A DNA stretch of 64,000 bases, from positions 124,001-188,000 of the forward strand of contig NZ_JAAVUY010000015.1 of the NCBI RefSeq assembly GCF_018449695.1, given 5' to 3'. Shown here piece by piece: positions 1 to 11,074 of the stretch; the first letter of the stretch is position 1; each line of letters begins with the position of its first letter. Origin of the DNA: Bradyrhizobium sp. dw_411 (GTDB lineage: Bacteria; Pseudomonadota; Alphaproteobacteria; Rhizobiales; Xanthobacteraceae). The position numbers were made by a program, and so were the translations under genes. Below the pieces are notes generated by a model, which did not search any database, had not been told where the DNA came from, and saw only the letters and a list, made by a program, of their open reading frames with translations.

Positions 1-50
1 CGACCCTCTCGGTGTAAACGAGATGCTCTAACCAGCTGAGCTAGCCGCCC
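1..50 (-). tRNA. tRNA-Val (anticodon TAC), partial
   Basis: Read on the minus strand, the 5' part of a tRNA starts at position 50 with GGGCGGC, followed by a D-arm (GCTCAG...GGTTAGAGC) and an anticodon arm whose stem TCTCG/CGAGA encloses the loop TTTACAC. The anticodon TAC specifies valine. The variable loop, T-arm and acceptor 3' side lie beyond the left edge of the window. Confidence 0.9.
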
Positions 51-104
51 TCGCCCTCTGTTTAGCGCCACCGCACCGTCAGGCGCAAGCGGGGCCACCC
101 GTCA

Positions 105-143
105 TAAAAAAAGCGGCGTCCCCCCGGGGGAACGCCGCTTTTG
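105..143 (-). terminator. Rho-independent terminator downstream of lon
   Basis: A GC-rich stem of about 12 bp (GCGGCG...CGCCGC, extended by C/G runs with one mismatch) is flanked by A-runs on the left and T-runs on the right. It can therefore terminate in both directions. It sits 15 bp beyond the lon stop codon and separates lon from the tRNA-Val gene. Confidence 0.85.
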
Positions 144-157
144 TCATATTAGCTCGT

Positions 158-2584
<2,427 letters not shown>

Positions 2585-2738
2585 GGCCTTTTCCTTTTGT
2601 TGTGCCCCCTTGCACGCAGTCCGCTATGCGCAACCGCCACAAGGTGCCGAGATGCTCCGGGATCGAATGGCCATACCTGGCCCGCCTTCCCGGATCGTTG
2701 TCGAGGCGAATCTCAGATCAGATTTTTCGCCACCGACA

Positions 2739-2772
2739 GTATTAGGTGGCTATCGACCATGGGGGTGTCAAG
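2739..2772 (-). promoter_or_regulatory. Possible heat-shock-type promoter of lon
   Basis: On the minus strand CTTGAC (2767-2772) is followed after 17 bases by CCACCTAATAC. This loosely resembles alphaproteobacterial RpoH (sigma-32) promoters, which have a CTTGA-type -35 and a C-rich -10. It lies about 150 bases upstream of the lon ATG. The -10 match is poor, and the call depends on lon being a known heat-shock gene. Confidence 0.25.
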
Positions 2773-2827
2773 TCGCTGAAAAAGGCCCGCCAATCGGGGC
2801 TAAACGCGGCGTTCGCTCTGCGCAAAC

Positions 2828-2854
2828 ACGGCCGCCGAAAGGCTCGGCAGCCGT
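2828..2854 (-). terminator. Hairpin downstream of clpX
   Basis: On the minus strand ACGGCTGCCGA and TCGGCGGCCGT form an 11-bp stem (one T-G wobble) around a 5-base loop. The stem starts about 40 bp after the clpX stop codon. Only a short T-stretch (GTTTG) follows, so it may be a weak terminator or a 3'-end stabiliser. Confidence 0.5.
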
Positions 2855-2892
2855 CTTGATTTGCCTGCGTTATTCGCCGGCGGCTGATGCGA

Positions 2893-4167
2893 TCAGGCGC
2901 TGGCGCTGCTTTCCACGGCGCGGTCGGAACGGTCGGCGTAGATGTAGAGCGGGCGAGCCGTGCCCTCCACCACTTCACGCGAGATCACGACCTCTTCGAC
3001 CCCTTCCAGACCCGGAAGATCGAACATGGTTTCGAGCAGAATGCTTTCGAGGATCGAGCGCAAGCCCCGCGCGCCGGTCTTGCGTTCGATCGCCTTGCGG
3101 GCGACCGCACCAAGCGCTTCGTCGGCGAAGGTCAGCTCGATATTCTCCATTTCGAACAGCCGCTGATACTGCTTCACCAGCGCGTTCTTCGGATCGGTCA
3201 GAATCTTCTTCAGCGAAGCTTCGTCGAGATCCTCCAGCGTCGCGACCACCGGCAAGCGGCCGACGAATTCGGGGATCAGGCCGTACTTCAGGAGATCCTC
3301 AGGCTCGACGTGACGGAAGATTTCGCCGGTGCGGCGATCTTCCGGCGCCAGCACCTGGGCGGCGAAACCGATCGAGGTCGAACGTCCGCGTGCGGAGATG
3401 ATCTTCTCGAGGCCCGAGAAGGCGCCGCCGCAGATAAAGAGGATATTGGTGGTGTCAACCTGCAGGAACTCCTGCTGCGGATGCTTGCGGCCGCCCTGCG
3501 GAGGAACCGAGGCAACCGTGCCTTCCATGATCTTCAGAAGCGCCTGCTGCACGCCCTCGCCCGACACGTCGCGGGTGATTGACGGATTGTCGGACTTGCG
3601 GCTGATCTTGTCGATTTCGTCGATATAGACGATGCCACGCTGCGCGCGCTCGACATTGTAGTCGGCCGACTGCAGCAGCTTCAGGATGATGTTCTCGACG
3701 TCTTCGCCGACATAACCGGCTTCGGTCAGGGTCGTCGCATCGGCCATCGTGAATGGCACGTCGAGAATCCGCGCCAGCGTCTGCGCCAGCAGCGTCTTGC
3801 CCGAACCGGTCGGTCCGATCAGCAGAATGTTCGACTTCGCCAGTTCGACGTCGTTGTGCTTGGTCTGATGATTGAGCCGCTTGTAGTGATTGTGGACAGC
3901 GACCGAGAGCACCTTCTTGGCATGGCTCTGACCGATCACGTAATCGTCCAGGACCTTGCAGATTTCCTTCGGGGTGGGAATTCCGTCGCGCGACTTCACC
4001 AGCGAGGATTTGTTCTCCTCGCGAATGATGTCCATGCACAGTTCAACGCATTCGTCGCAGATGAATACGGTGGGGCCCGCGATCAACTTGCGGACTTCGT
4101 GCTGGCTCTTGCCGCAGAACGAGCAATACAGCGTGTTCTTGGAGTCGCTGGTTCCGACCTTACTCAT
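2893..4167 (-). CDS. clpX: ClpX, ATP-binding specificity subunit of Clp protease
   Basis: AAA+ unfoldase that recognises tagged substrates and feeds them into the ClpP chamber. The 424 residues show the N-terminal zinc-binding domain with Cys15, Cys18, Cys37 and Cys40, Walker A GPTGSGKT at 118-125, the pore loop GYVGEDV at 151-157, and Walker B IVYIDEID at 179-186. The length is normal for the family. The ATG follows GGAG at good spacing. Its partner clpP lies 437 bp upstream on the same strand. In Caulobacter and rhizobia ClpXP also removes cell-cycle regulators, which is family knowledge rather than something visible here. Confidence 0.98.
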   Translation of the reverse strand: MSKVGTSDSKNTLYCSFCGKSQHEVRKLIAGPTVFICDECVELCMDIIREENKSSLVKSRDGIPTPKEICKVLDDYVIGQSHAKKVLSVAVHNHYKRLNHQTKHNDVELAKSNILLIGPTGSGKTLLAQTLARILDVPFTMADATTLTEAGYVGEDVENIILKLLQSADYNVERAQRGIVYIDEIDKISRKSDNPSITRDVSGEGVQQALLKIMEGTVASVPPQGGRKHPQQEFLQVDTTNILFICGGAFSGLEKIISARGRSTSIGFAAQVLAPEDRRTGEIFRHVEPEDLLKYGLIPEFVGRLPVVATLEDLDEASLKKILTDPKNALVKQYQRLFEMENIELTFADEALGAVARKAIERKTGARGLRSILESILLETMFDLPGLEGVEEVVISREVVEGTARPLYIYADRSDRAVESSASA

Positions 4168-4604
4168 TCTTATCTCCGTCCGCCGTTCGATCCCGTACGC
4201 TCGATCGCCCTATTCCGGGAATTACCGGCACAGAGTTGTAGATAGAGCAAAATCCGTACCAAAAAAGACCCTACGCTTTAGATGCCAACCGAATCGCAGG
4301 TTATTCGAATCTCCCGCGACCATACCCCATTCAGCCTAGCCAACCATGGTCGCACCCGACTATCAAGAATTCGCTAATCAGGCGGTCATGCGATATCTGT
4401 GACAATACCGTGATTTGCGCCTTTGACACTGGCCGGGCCCGTCGAAATTGGCCCGGCGTTGCGCGATTACCACGCTGCCGGACCGGCACGAAAGCGGAAC
4501 TTTCCGCTCTGGCAAGGCAAAAACCGCCGCCAACCGGCCAAAATCACCGCCGCAGCGCTTGTTAAGCCTGTTTGAACCTATCTGGCTTGGGCCTGACTGC
4601 AATA
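4168..4604. other. Long intergenic region between clpP and clpX
   Basis: This 437-bp gap is wide for two cooperating genes on one strand, so clpX probably has its own promoter here. Short open frames exist on both strands (for example minus 4378-4602) but they lack ribosome sites and family features. I see no strong hairpin, repeat or recognisable promoter box. Confidence 0.5.
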
Positions 4605-5237
4605 TCAGGGGGCTTTCGGCGTCGGCTCTTCCGAGCGCTTATCGATAACCTTGTCCACAATTCCGAAGTCACGGGCCATTTCTGCGGTGAGGAACTTGTC
4701 GCGTTCCAGCGCGTCCTCGATCGCCTTGTAGGTCTGGCCGGTGTGCTTCACGTAGATTTCGTTAAGACGCTTCTTCAGATTCAGGATTTCCTGGGCGTGC
4801 AGCATGATGTCGGTCGCCTGGCCCTGAAAACCGCCGGAGGGCTGGTGCACCATGATGCGCGAATTCGGCAGCGAGAAGCGCATATCCTTGTGGCCCGCAG
4901 CCAGCAGCAGCGATCCCATCGAGGCGGCCTGTCCGGTGCACAGCGTCGATACCGGCGGACGAATGAACTGCATCGTGTCGTAGATCGCCAGACCCGACGT
5001 CACCACCCCGCCCGGCGAGTTGATGTACATCGAGATTTCCTTCTTCGGATTCTCGGCTTCGAGAAACAGAAGCTGGGCAACGGTCAGCGTCGACATGCCA
5101 TCTTCGACCGGTCCGGTCACGAAGATGATTCGCTCTTTGAGCAGGCGCGAGAAGATGTCGTAGGCACGCTCGCCGCGGTTGGTCTGTTCGACCACCATCG
5201 GCACGAGGTTCATGTAGGTTTCCACCGGATCGCGCAT
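4605..5237 (-). CDS. clpP: ATP-dependent Clp protease proteolytic subunit
   Basis: Serine peptidase forming the double-ring chamber that degrades proteins delivered by ClpX or ClpA. The 210-residue product has the catalytic triad in its usual contexts: Ser106 in GQAASMGS, His131 in MVHQPSGG and Asp180 in ERDKFLTA. The start MRDPVETYMN fits rhizobial ClpP, although the ribosome site in front of it is weak. The gene lies between tig and clpX on the same strand, the classical arrangement, with gaps of 283 and 437 bp. No irregularity is visible. Confidence 0.97.
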   Translation of the reverse strand: MRDPVETYMNLVPMVVEQTNRGERAYDIFSRLLKERIIFVTGPVEDGMSTLTVAQLLFLEAENPKKEISMYINSPGGVVTSGLAIYDTMQFIRPPVSTLCTGQAASMGSLLLAAGHKDMRFSLPNSRIMVHQPSGGFQGQATDIMLHAQEILNLKKRLNEIYVKHTGQTYKAIEDALERDKFLTAEMARDFGIVDKVIDKRSEEPTPKAP

Positions 5238-5520
5238 TAGTCACCCAAGGGTTGGTAGAGGGTTAGTAGAGAGGTTGGCGGAGGCGAACATCCATCGGCA
5301 AGACAGAAAGGCTTAGGCTTTGCCGGGCGCGGACGAACGTCCCGTGATGCAGGACTTAAAAGAACAGGCTCACAGATATGGGCCAATTCTCCGGTGACAA
5401 GACCGGAGCCAATTCGAGCCTGATTCACCGCAGTTGAAGCTGATTCGGACAGCCTCGCATAGCGACGCACCCCGCCGCCACGCGCCTTTCGCCGCTCATC
5501 CTTAACGCCGGCTAACCCAA

Positions 5521-6879
5521 TCAGGCCGCGCTCTTCTCCTCGTCGTCCTTGTACAGTTCCTCGCGCGTCACCTTCTTTTCGGTCACGTTGGCGAGTTCGA
5601 GGATGAAGTCGACCACCTTGTCTTCATAGATCGGCGCACGAAGCTGGGCGAGCGCATTGGCATTGTTGCGATAGAAGTCCCAGACTTCCTTCTCGCGTCC
5701 GGGCATCGAGCGTGCGCGCTCGATCACGGCACGGCTGACTTCATCGTCGGTGACGGTGATCTTGTTCTTCTCGCCGATCTCGGACAGCACGAGACCGAGC
5801 CGGACGCGGCGGTCGGCGATCTTGTGATATTCTTCCCTGGCGGCTTCTTCGGTGGTGTTCTCATCGGCGAAGGTCTTGCCGCCGGCTTCCATCTCGGCCT
5901 TGATCGAGTTCCACATCTGCTCGAACTCCTCCGTGACCAGCGACGGCGGCGCCTCAAAGCGATGGGTCTCGTCGAGCTTATCCAGCAGCACCCGCTTGAC
6001 CCGCTGGCGCGTGGCGCCGGCGAATTCAGCCGCCAGCCGCTCGCGGGCGGCTTCCTTCAGCTTGTCGAGCGATTCAAGGCCGAGCGTCTTGGCGAACTCG
6101 TCGTTGATGACGGTGTCATGCGCCGCTTCAACCAGGCTCGCCGACGTCTCGAACTCGGCTGCCTTGCCGGCCAGCGTCTCGGCGCCATAATTCTTCGGGA
6201 AGTCGACTTTCAGGGTGCGGGTTTCACCGGCCGCGATGCCGATCAACTGGTCTTCGAAGCCAGGAATGAAAGAGTTCGAACCGATGACGACAGGCATGTC
6301 TTCACCGGTGCCGCCGTCGAACGGCGTGCCGTCGATCGAGCCCTTGAACGAGATCGTGACCCGATCGCCCGTCTCGGCCTTGGCGCCCTCACCCTTTGGA
6401 GCGAAGGTACGGTTCTGGTCGGCGATGCGCTTGACGGCTTCATCGACCTCAGCATCGGTCACTTCGGCTACCGGCTTCTCGACCGTGAAGCCCTTGAAGT
6501 CGGCGAGCTGGATCGCGGGCACTACCTCGATCGCTACGGTGTAGGTGAGATCCGACTTTCCGTTGAGGATATCCTCGACGGCTTTTTCCTCGGTCGGCAT
6601 CGTGACCTTGGGTTCGGTCGCCAGACGGAAGCCGCGCTCGGTGAAGATCTGCGAATTGGTATCGCGGATGGTCTGATCGATGGTCTCGGCCATGACCGAG
6701 CGGCCATACACCTTCTTGAGATGGCTCACCGGCACCTTGCCGGGACGGAATCCGTTGATACGAACCTTGCCCTTGAGATCGACCAGACGGGCGTCCGCCT
6801 TGGCATCAAGATCCGATGCAGGAACGCTGATCTGGAATTCGTGCTTCAATCCCTCGGCGAGGGTTTCTGTGATCTGCAT
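5521..6879 (-). CDS. tig: Trigger factor, ribosome-associated chaperone and prolyl isomerase
   Basis: Binds ribosomes near the exit tunnel and shields nascent chains; it also has peptidyl-prolyl isomerase activity. The 452 residues contain the ribosome-docking signature GFRPGKVP at 43-50, an FKBP-type domain at about 170-255 (GDRVTISFKG...FDGG...PGFEDQLIG) and a long helical C-terminal substrate-binding region ending in acidic and basic residues. The length is usual. A GAGG-type ribosome site precedes the ATG. It is the first gene of the minus-strand tig, clpP, clpX, lon series, next to tRNA-Leu, which lies 175 bp upstream. Confidence 0.98.
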   Translation of the reverse strand: MQITETLAEGLKHEFQISVPASDLDAKADARLVDLKGKVRINGFRPGKVPVSHLKKVYGRSVMAETIDQTIRDTNSQIFTERGFRLATEPKVTMPTEEKAVEDILNGKSDLTYTVAIEVVPAIQLADFKGFTVEKPVAEVTDAEVDEAVKRIADQNRTFAPKGEGAKAETGDRVTISFKGSIDGTPFDGGTGEDMPVVIGSNSFIPGFEDQLIGIAAGETRTLKVDFPKNYGAETLAGKAAEFETSASLVEAAHDTVINDEFAKTLGLESLDKLKEAARERLAAEFAGATRQRVKRVLLDKLDETHRFEAPPSLVTEEFEQMWNSIKAEMEAGGKTFADENTTEEAAREEYHKIADRRVRLGLVLSEIGEKNKITVTDDEVSRAVIERARSMPGREKEVWDFYRNNANALAQLRAPIYEDKVVDFILELANVTEKKVTREELYKDDEEKSAA

Positions 6880-7054
6880 GGCCTCAATCTTCTTCCCGCT
6901 TGGTCCGGCCTGAAAAAGGCCCGGACATTGTCAATCTGGTCGACGCAAGGCTTTGGCAAGCCTGCGCCGGTGGTTCGGCGGACCGGTTTCCATGGGCAGA
7001 CGCCCTTTTGGAAACAGGCCCTCCAGCAATCCTTATGCAAACGCTATCGGCGCT

Positions 7055-7139
7055 TGGTGCGGGCGGAGGGACTCGAACCCCCACAACTTTCGTCACTGGA
7101 ACCTAAATCCAGCGCGTCTACCAGTTCCGCCACGCCCGC
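7055..7139 (-). tRNA. tRNA-Leu (anticodon TAG)
   Basis: The minus strand folds as a class II tRNA of 85 nt with encoded CCA. The acceptor stem GCGGGCG/CGCCCGC ends in ACCA, the anticodon stem CTGGA/TCCAG surrounds the loop TTTAGGT, and a long variable arm precedes the T-arm GGGGGTTCGAGTCCC. The anticodon TAG specifies leucine. It lies between tig and the multicopper-oxidase-like gene. Confidence 0.96.
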
Positions 7140-7326
7140 TGATAGCATCACGTCCGGCCGCGATGCCGCGAGCGGCGGGCTTATAACATGAGCCCACCGG
7201 TCCGCAGCAAAAAAATGGCCGTTTTAAAGCCGGCTCAAAAGCTTGGCTGAAAGCCCGCTCAAAAGCCCTCCTGAGGTAGCCGCGGTAACTGGACATATCC
7301 AGCAGAAAATGGTCCGCATCAGTTCT

Positions 7327-8661
7327 ATGGCAGATCAAATTCCCCGGCTGGGCCGGCGCGAGCTGATGGCGGGATTGGGCGCGGTGGCGCTGGGCCCGGC
7401 GATGCCGCGACTGGCGGCCGCGCAGGGACGCCCTTCGCTGTCGCTGCTGGCCAAACCCACAGCGCTCGCCTTACGTCCAGGCGAGCCGGATACGCCGATC
7501 TGGTCGCTCCAAGACGCAAAAGCGAGCCCCAGCCTGCGCTTCAAGCGTGGCGACACGCTAGACGTCGCGTTTGCCAATGAATTGCCGGTGCCCGCTGTCC
7601 TGAATTGGCACGGAATCGAGGGCGCCCCGGCCGCCGAGGCGTTGATCGTCCGAGCGCCATTGGGGCTGAGCGCCCGTGAAAATCTAACGATTCCATTGCG
7701 TCACGCGGGCACCCTCTCATGTGACCTTCGGCTGTTGGGCGACGGCCTGACGCGGCCTTCGCGGGCGCTGCCGCTGATTGTGAGCGAAAACGAGCCGATC
7801 ACCGTCGACCGCGACGAGGTGTTCCTGCTCGAAGACTGGCGTTTGCGCCCGGACGGAAGCGCGATCGCGCCCGGCGTCGACCCCAAAGATACAACGCCGA
7901 TCTACACCATCAACGGGCTGGCAACGCTGGATATCAAAGCGCGCGCCAATGAGCGCCTGAGGCTTCGCTTCATCAATGGCTTTCAACGGAATGTTATTGC
8001 TATAAAAATAGAAAAATATGACGTCCGCATCATGGCCCTCGACGGCCAGCCGAGCGAACCGTTTCTGGCCCGCGACGGCACGCTGATCCTGGCGCCGGGA
8101 ACCCGGGTCGATGCCTTCCTCGATGCCACAGCGCCGGGTTCGACATCGTCCATTCTTCTGCATGACGGCAAAGCGCCCCGTCCGATCGCCCGGCTGGTCG
8201 TCTCAAACGAGCCGCCGGTCCGGAATGCGCCATTGCCGGCGGCGCCGCCGCTGCCGTCCAACGGGCTTCCGGCGCATCTCGACCTCAAGAGCGCCTTGCG
8301 GGTCGATGTGACGCTCGGCGCACGGACGCTCAGCGGACAGCAGACCGATTGGGTAGCGCCTATAAGCTTCGCCGGCACCGCTGCCCCCGCCTTTCGCGCC
8401 AAGACCGGCCGTACGGTGGTACTGGCCCTGGCCAATCGCGCCGATATCCCCGCCGTGTTCCACCTTCATGGCCATCATTTCAGGCTGCTGGACCGGCTCG
8501 ACGACGGCTGGAAGCCGTTCTGGCTGGATACGCTCCTGATCGAAGCCGGACAGACCCAGCGCATCGCCTTTGCGGCTGAGAATGCCGGACGGTGGCTGAT
8601 GGAGTCGGTTGCGACCGACTGGGCAGCGCCCCGGCTGGTGCGCTGGTACAGCGTCGAGTGA
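7327..8661 (+). CDS. Tat-exported multicopper-oxidase-like protein without copper ligands (FtsP/SufI-like)
   Basis: A three-cupredoxin-domain protein with a twin-arginine leader (LGRRELMAGLG then a hydrophobic stretch ending AAAQG), so it should act in the periplasm. The fold resembles multicopper oxidases, but the metal motifs are eroded. The usual HWHG is NWHG (about 92-95), the usual HSH is replaced by CDLR (about 131-134), and the C-terminal HCHxxxH is replaced by MESVATDW (about 425-432). In the fourth motif FHLHGHHF is kept but the preceding type 1 His is Ala. It is therefore unlikely to oxidise substrates with copper. E. coli FtsP (SufI) is a known copper-free, Tat-exported relative that stabilises the divisome. 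Other in-frame starts are TTG 7243 and ATG 7309; 7327 places the RR motif about 10 residues in. Confidence 0.8.
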   Translation: MADQIPRLGRRELMAGLGAVALGPAMPRLAAAQGRPSLSLLAKPTALALRPGEPDTPIWSLQDAKASPSLRFKRGDTLDVAFANELPVPAVLNWHGIEGAPAAEALIVRAPLGLSARENLTIPLRHAGTLSCDLRLLGDGLTRPSRALPLIVSENEPITVDRDEVFLLEDWRLRPDGSAIAPGVDPKDTTPIYTINGLATLDIKARANERLRLRFINGFQRNVIAIKIEKYDVRIMALDGQPSEPFLARDGTLILAPGTRVDAFLDATAPGSTSSILLHDGKAPRPIARLVVSNEPPVRNAPLPAAPPLPSNGLPAHLDLKSALRVDVTLGARTLSGQQTDWVAPISFAGTAAPAFRAKTGRTVVLALANRADIPAVFHLHGHHFRLLDRLDDGWKPFWLDTLLIEAGQTQRIAFAAENAGRWLMESVATDWAAPRLVRWYSVE

Positions 8662-8728
8662 ACCATAGCGTTTTCAAGCGAAGTGGATACCGGTTCGCGT
8701 GAAGAAAACGCGTCAAAACAAAGATCGA

Positions 8729-10228
8729 TCAATAATCGATCTCGAACTCGTCATAGAGATGACGGAACACCGCGGGCAAAACCTCGGGCAGGTCTTCCGC
8801 AATCAAGCCCGGCCCCGCCTCGCGCGCGGCCTCGCCATGCATCCAAACCCCGAGACAGGCAGCCTCGAACGCCGGGACGCCCTGCGCCAGCATCCCCGAT
8901 ATCATGCCCGCCAGCACATCGCCGGCACCGGCGGTGGCAAGCCAGGGCGGCGCGTTGCTGGCAATGGCAGCGCGCCCGTCCGGTGACGCCACCACGGTAT
9001 CCGGTCCCTTGAGCAGCACGGCGGCACCAGAGCGTCCGGCGGCCGCCCGCACCCGCTCAAGTTTCGAACGAAGCGGATTCTTGTTGCTGATGTCGCTGAA
9101 CAGCCGTGGAAATTCGCCTTCATGCGGCGTCAGAACAACCTGCGAATCCGGTGATGCCTTAATCGCCTCGAACAGATGATCCGGCGCCTCGGCAAAACTG
9201 GTCAGTGCGTCTGCGTCCAGCACCAAACCTCGTTTGGCAGACAAGGCCGTCAGGACAAAATCGCGGGTTCGCTGGTTAACACCCGCGCCCGGGCCGATGA
9301 CGCAGATGTTGAAGCGCTTGTCGGCCAAAAGTTCGGCGAATTCGATCGCCGTATCCGTGGAGCGAACCATGACGGCCGACAACGCTGCGGCGTTGACGGC
9401 CAGCGCGTTCCGGGGTGACGCGAGCGTGACCAGCCCCGCCCCTGCCCGCAGCGCTCCGCGCGCCGACAGCCGGGCCGCCCCGGTCGAAGCCATGTTGCCG
9501 GAGGCAACGACGACATGACCGCGGCTGTATTTATGGCCGTCGATCCGCGGCACTGGGAAAGATCGGCGCCAAAACGCGGGAATGTTTTCGAACGTCTGCG
9601 GCTTAATTTCAGTGAGCACATTCGCATCGATGCCGATGTCGGCCACGCGAACGCGGCCGCATTGGATTCGGCCCGGCAACAGGAGGTGCGCCGGTTTGCG
9701 CCGGAAGAACGTGACCGTCTCGGTCGCTTTGACGGCAACGCCCATCACAGCACCGCTGGTGCCATTGACGCCGCTCGGCAGGTCGACGCTGAGGATCGGA
9801 GCGCCATTGGCATTGATCGCTTCGATCATCTGCTCCGGCTCCCCCTTCACGTTTCGATTGAGACCGGCGCCGAACAGCGCATCGATGATCAGGGCCGGCC
9901 GGCCGATCGCTTGCGGATTGAACGGCAGAACGGGGTATTTCCAGCCCCGTGCCGCCGAGGCCGCGTCGCCCGCCAGAATGTCGCGCTCGCATATCAGGAT
10001 GACGGAGACCTCACGTCCCCGCGCCGCCAGTTCGGCCGCCGCCACAAAGCCATCGCCACCATTATTGCCGCGGCCGGCGACCACGATGATCGGGCCTTCC
10101 TCCACGAGGTCCATCGCGACCTGGGCAATGGCCTGGCCTGCGCTCATCATCAATGCGAAGCCCGGCGTACCGGCCGCGATGGCGAGCCGGTCGGCATGCT
10201 CCATCTCGGCGGTCGTTAGGATTTCCAT
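8729..10228 (-). CDS. nnr: Bifunctional NAD(P)H-hydrate epimerase / ADP-dependent NAD(P)H-hydrate dehydratase
   Basis: Repairs hydrated, inactive NADH and NADPH. The N-terminal YjeF_N half (about 1-215) epimerises the R and S hydrates and carries GRGNNGGDGF at 52-61. The C-terminal ribokinase-like half (about 225-499) dehydrates the S form using ADP and carries the catalytic GAGD near 435-438. The 499 residues match the fused Nnr of E. coli. The ATG is preceded by AGGGGA. It is convergent with the multicopper-oxidase-like gene (67-bp gap) and divergent from glnB. Confidence 0.95.
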   Translation of the reverse strand: MEILTTAEMEHADRLAIAAGTPGFALMMSAGQAIAQVAMDLVEEGPIIVVAGRGNNGGDGFVAAAELAARGREVSVILICERDILAGDAASAARGWKYPVLPFNPQAIGRPALIIDALFGAGLNRNVKGEPEQMIEAINANGAPILSVDLPSGVNGTSGAVMGVAVKATETVTFFRRKPAHLLLPGRIQCGRVRVADIGIDANVLTEIKPQTFENIPAFWRRSFPVPRIDGHKYSRGHVVVASGNMASTGAARLSARGALRAGAGLVTLASPRNALAVNAAALSAVMVRSTDTAIEFAELLADKRFNICVIGPGAGVNQRTRDFVLTALSAKRGLVLDADALTSFAEAPDHLFEAIKASPDSQVVLTPHEGEFPRLFSDISNKNPLRSKLERVRAAAGRSGAAVLLKGPDTVVASPDGRAAIASNAPPWLATAGAGDVLAGMISGMLAQGVPAFEAACLGVWMHGEAAREAGPGLIAEDLPEVLPAVFRHLYDEFEIDY

Positions 10229-10590
10229 GCCAATTCCCCTGACAGAAGCGCCTTTTCCTGAGGCAGTTCTTGCGTTGTAAACCGTTCAATCCCGCCGATT
10301 GCATGCCGATTGATCTAGTTGCCTATTTCGTAGGCTGGAGTATGGTGACTGCTTCGATCTACTCCCTTATGAACGCCTGTTAAAAGCCTGATAACATTTC
10401 GAAATCAGGCGTTTTAATAACTTGGCATAGACCCTGCTTTTGAGGAAGCCCGGCTCTGGATCATCGTGCTGACCGGTAACCGATAGATGTGTGCATGGCC
10501 GCGCGCCGGGGAAAATGATCTGATATCTGCGCACTCTGCGCAGTGTAGAACAACCTGAAGTCTGAAATTAAAGTGCCCGGGAGGCGTTTC
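10229..10590. other. Regulatory region between nnr and glnB
   Basis: This 362-bp divergent gap contains the glnB sigma-54 promoter (listed separately) and several dyads. AACGCCTG (10372-10379) pairs with CAGGCGTT (10406-10413); GCCTGAT (10386-10392) pairs with ATCAGGC (10404-10410); and CTGCGCA/TGCGCAG (10527-10543) forms a 7-bp hairpin inside the glnB leader. No textbook NtrC site (TGCACC-N5-GGTGCA) could be found by eye. No small gene is evident. Confidence 0.5.
10422..10440 (+). promoter_or_regulatory. Sigma-54 (RpoN) promoter of glnB-glnA
   Basis: TTGGCATAGACCCTGCTTT has the -24 GG (10424-10425) and the -12 GC (10436-10437) exactly 12 bases apart, as sigma-54 requires, and agrees with the consensus TGGCAC-N5-TTGC at nearly all key bases. 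It lies about 150 bp upstream of the glnB start. NtrC-dependent transcription of glnB-glnA in nitrogen-limited cells is well known in rhizobia. Confidence 0.8.
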
Positions 10591-10929
10591 GTGAAAAAGA
10601 TCGAAGCCATCATCAAGCCATTCAAGCTCGACGAGGTTAAGGAAGCGCTCCAGGAAGTGGGATTGCAGGGCATTACCGTCACCGAGGCCAAGGGTTTCGG
10701 ACGCCAGAAGGGCCACGCCGAACTCTACCGCGGCGCCGAATACATCGTGGACTTCCTGCCCAAGGTGAAAATCGAAATCGTGATTTCGGACGAACTGGTC
10801 GATCGGGCGATCGATGCGATCAGGCGGGCAGCCCAGACCGGTCGCATCGGCGACGGAAAGATCTTCGTTTCCAATATCGAAGAGGCCATCCGCATCCGAA
10901 CCGGGGAATCCGGGCTCGACGCGATCTGA
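10591..10929 (+). CDS. glnB: Nitrogen regulatory protein P-II
   Basis: Small trimeric signal protein that senses 2-oxoglutarate and ATP/ADP and relays nitrogen status to NtrB and glutamine synthetase adenylyltransferase. The 112 residues contain the T-loop with the uridylylation target Tyr51 (RGAEYIVDF), the B-loop TGRIGDGKIF and the C-terminal signature. The start is GTG at 10591 behind GGGAGG; an in-frame start 18 bp upstream would add MPGRRF but has no ribosome site. It is followed 145 bp later by glnA on the same strand, the usual rhizobial pair. Confidence 0.97.
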   Translation: MKKIEAIIKPFKLDEVKEALQEVGLQGITVTEAKGFGRQKGHAELYRGAEYIVDFLPKVKIEIVISDELVDRAIDAIRRAAQTGRIGDGKIFVSNIEEAIRIRTGESGLDAI

Positions 10930-11074
10930 CAGGAGTTCGCCTGACCGGACCCTGCCGGCTTTCCGGTGCCCATTCTCTGATATTGTATTGGTCATCCCCC
11001 AATTGTATTGACGGTTGCCCACGGTCGCCGGCCGCGGCCGGCTCACTGCAACCAAAAAATCCTAAGGGGGATTC

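Larger units (their letters stand above)
2585..2892. other. Intergenic region between clpX and lon
   Basis: This 308-bp gap holds the putative lon promoter and the hairpin behind clpX, both listed separately. The open frames crossing it on the plus strand are extensions of frames antisense to lon or clpX and have no supporting features. No RNA gene or small coding sequence is evident. Confidence 0.5.

Noticed and set aside
4378..4648. Short frames on both strands in the clpP-clpX gap
   Set aside because: No ribosome site, no membrane or signal features and overlapping each other; treated as chance.
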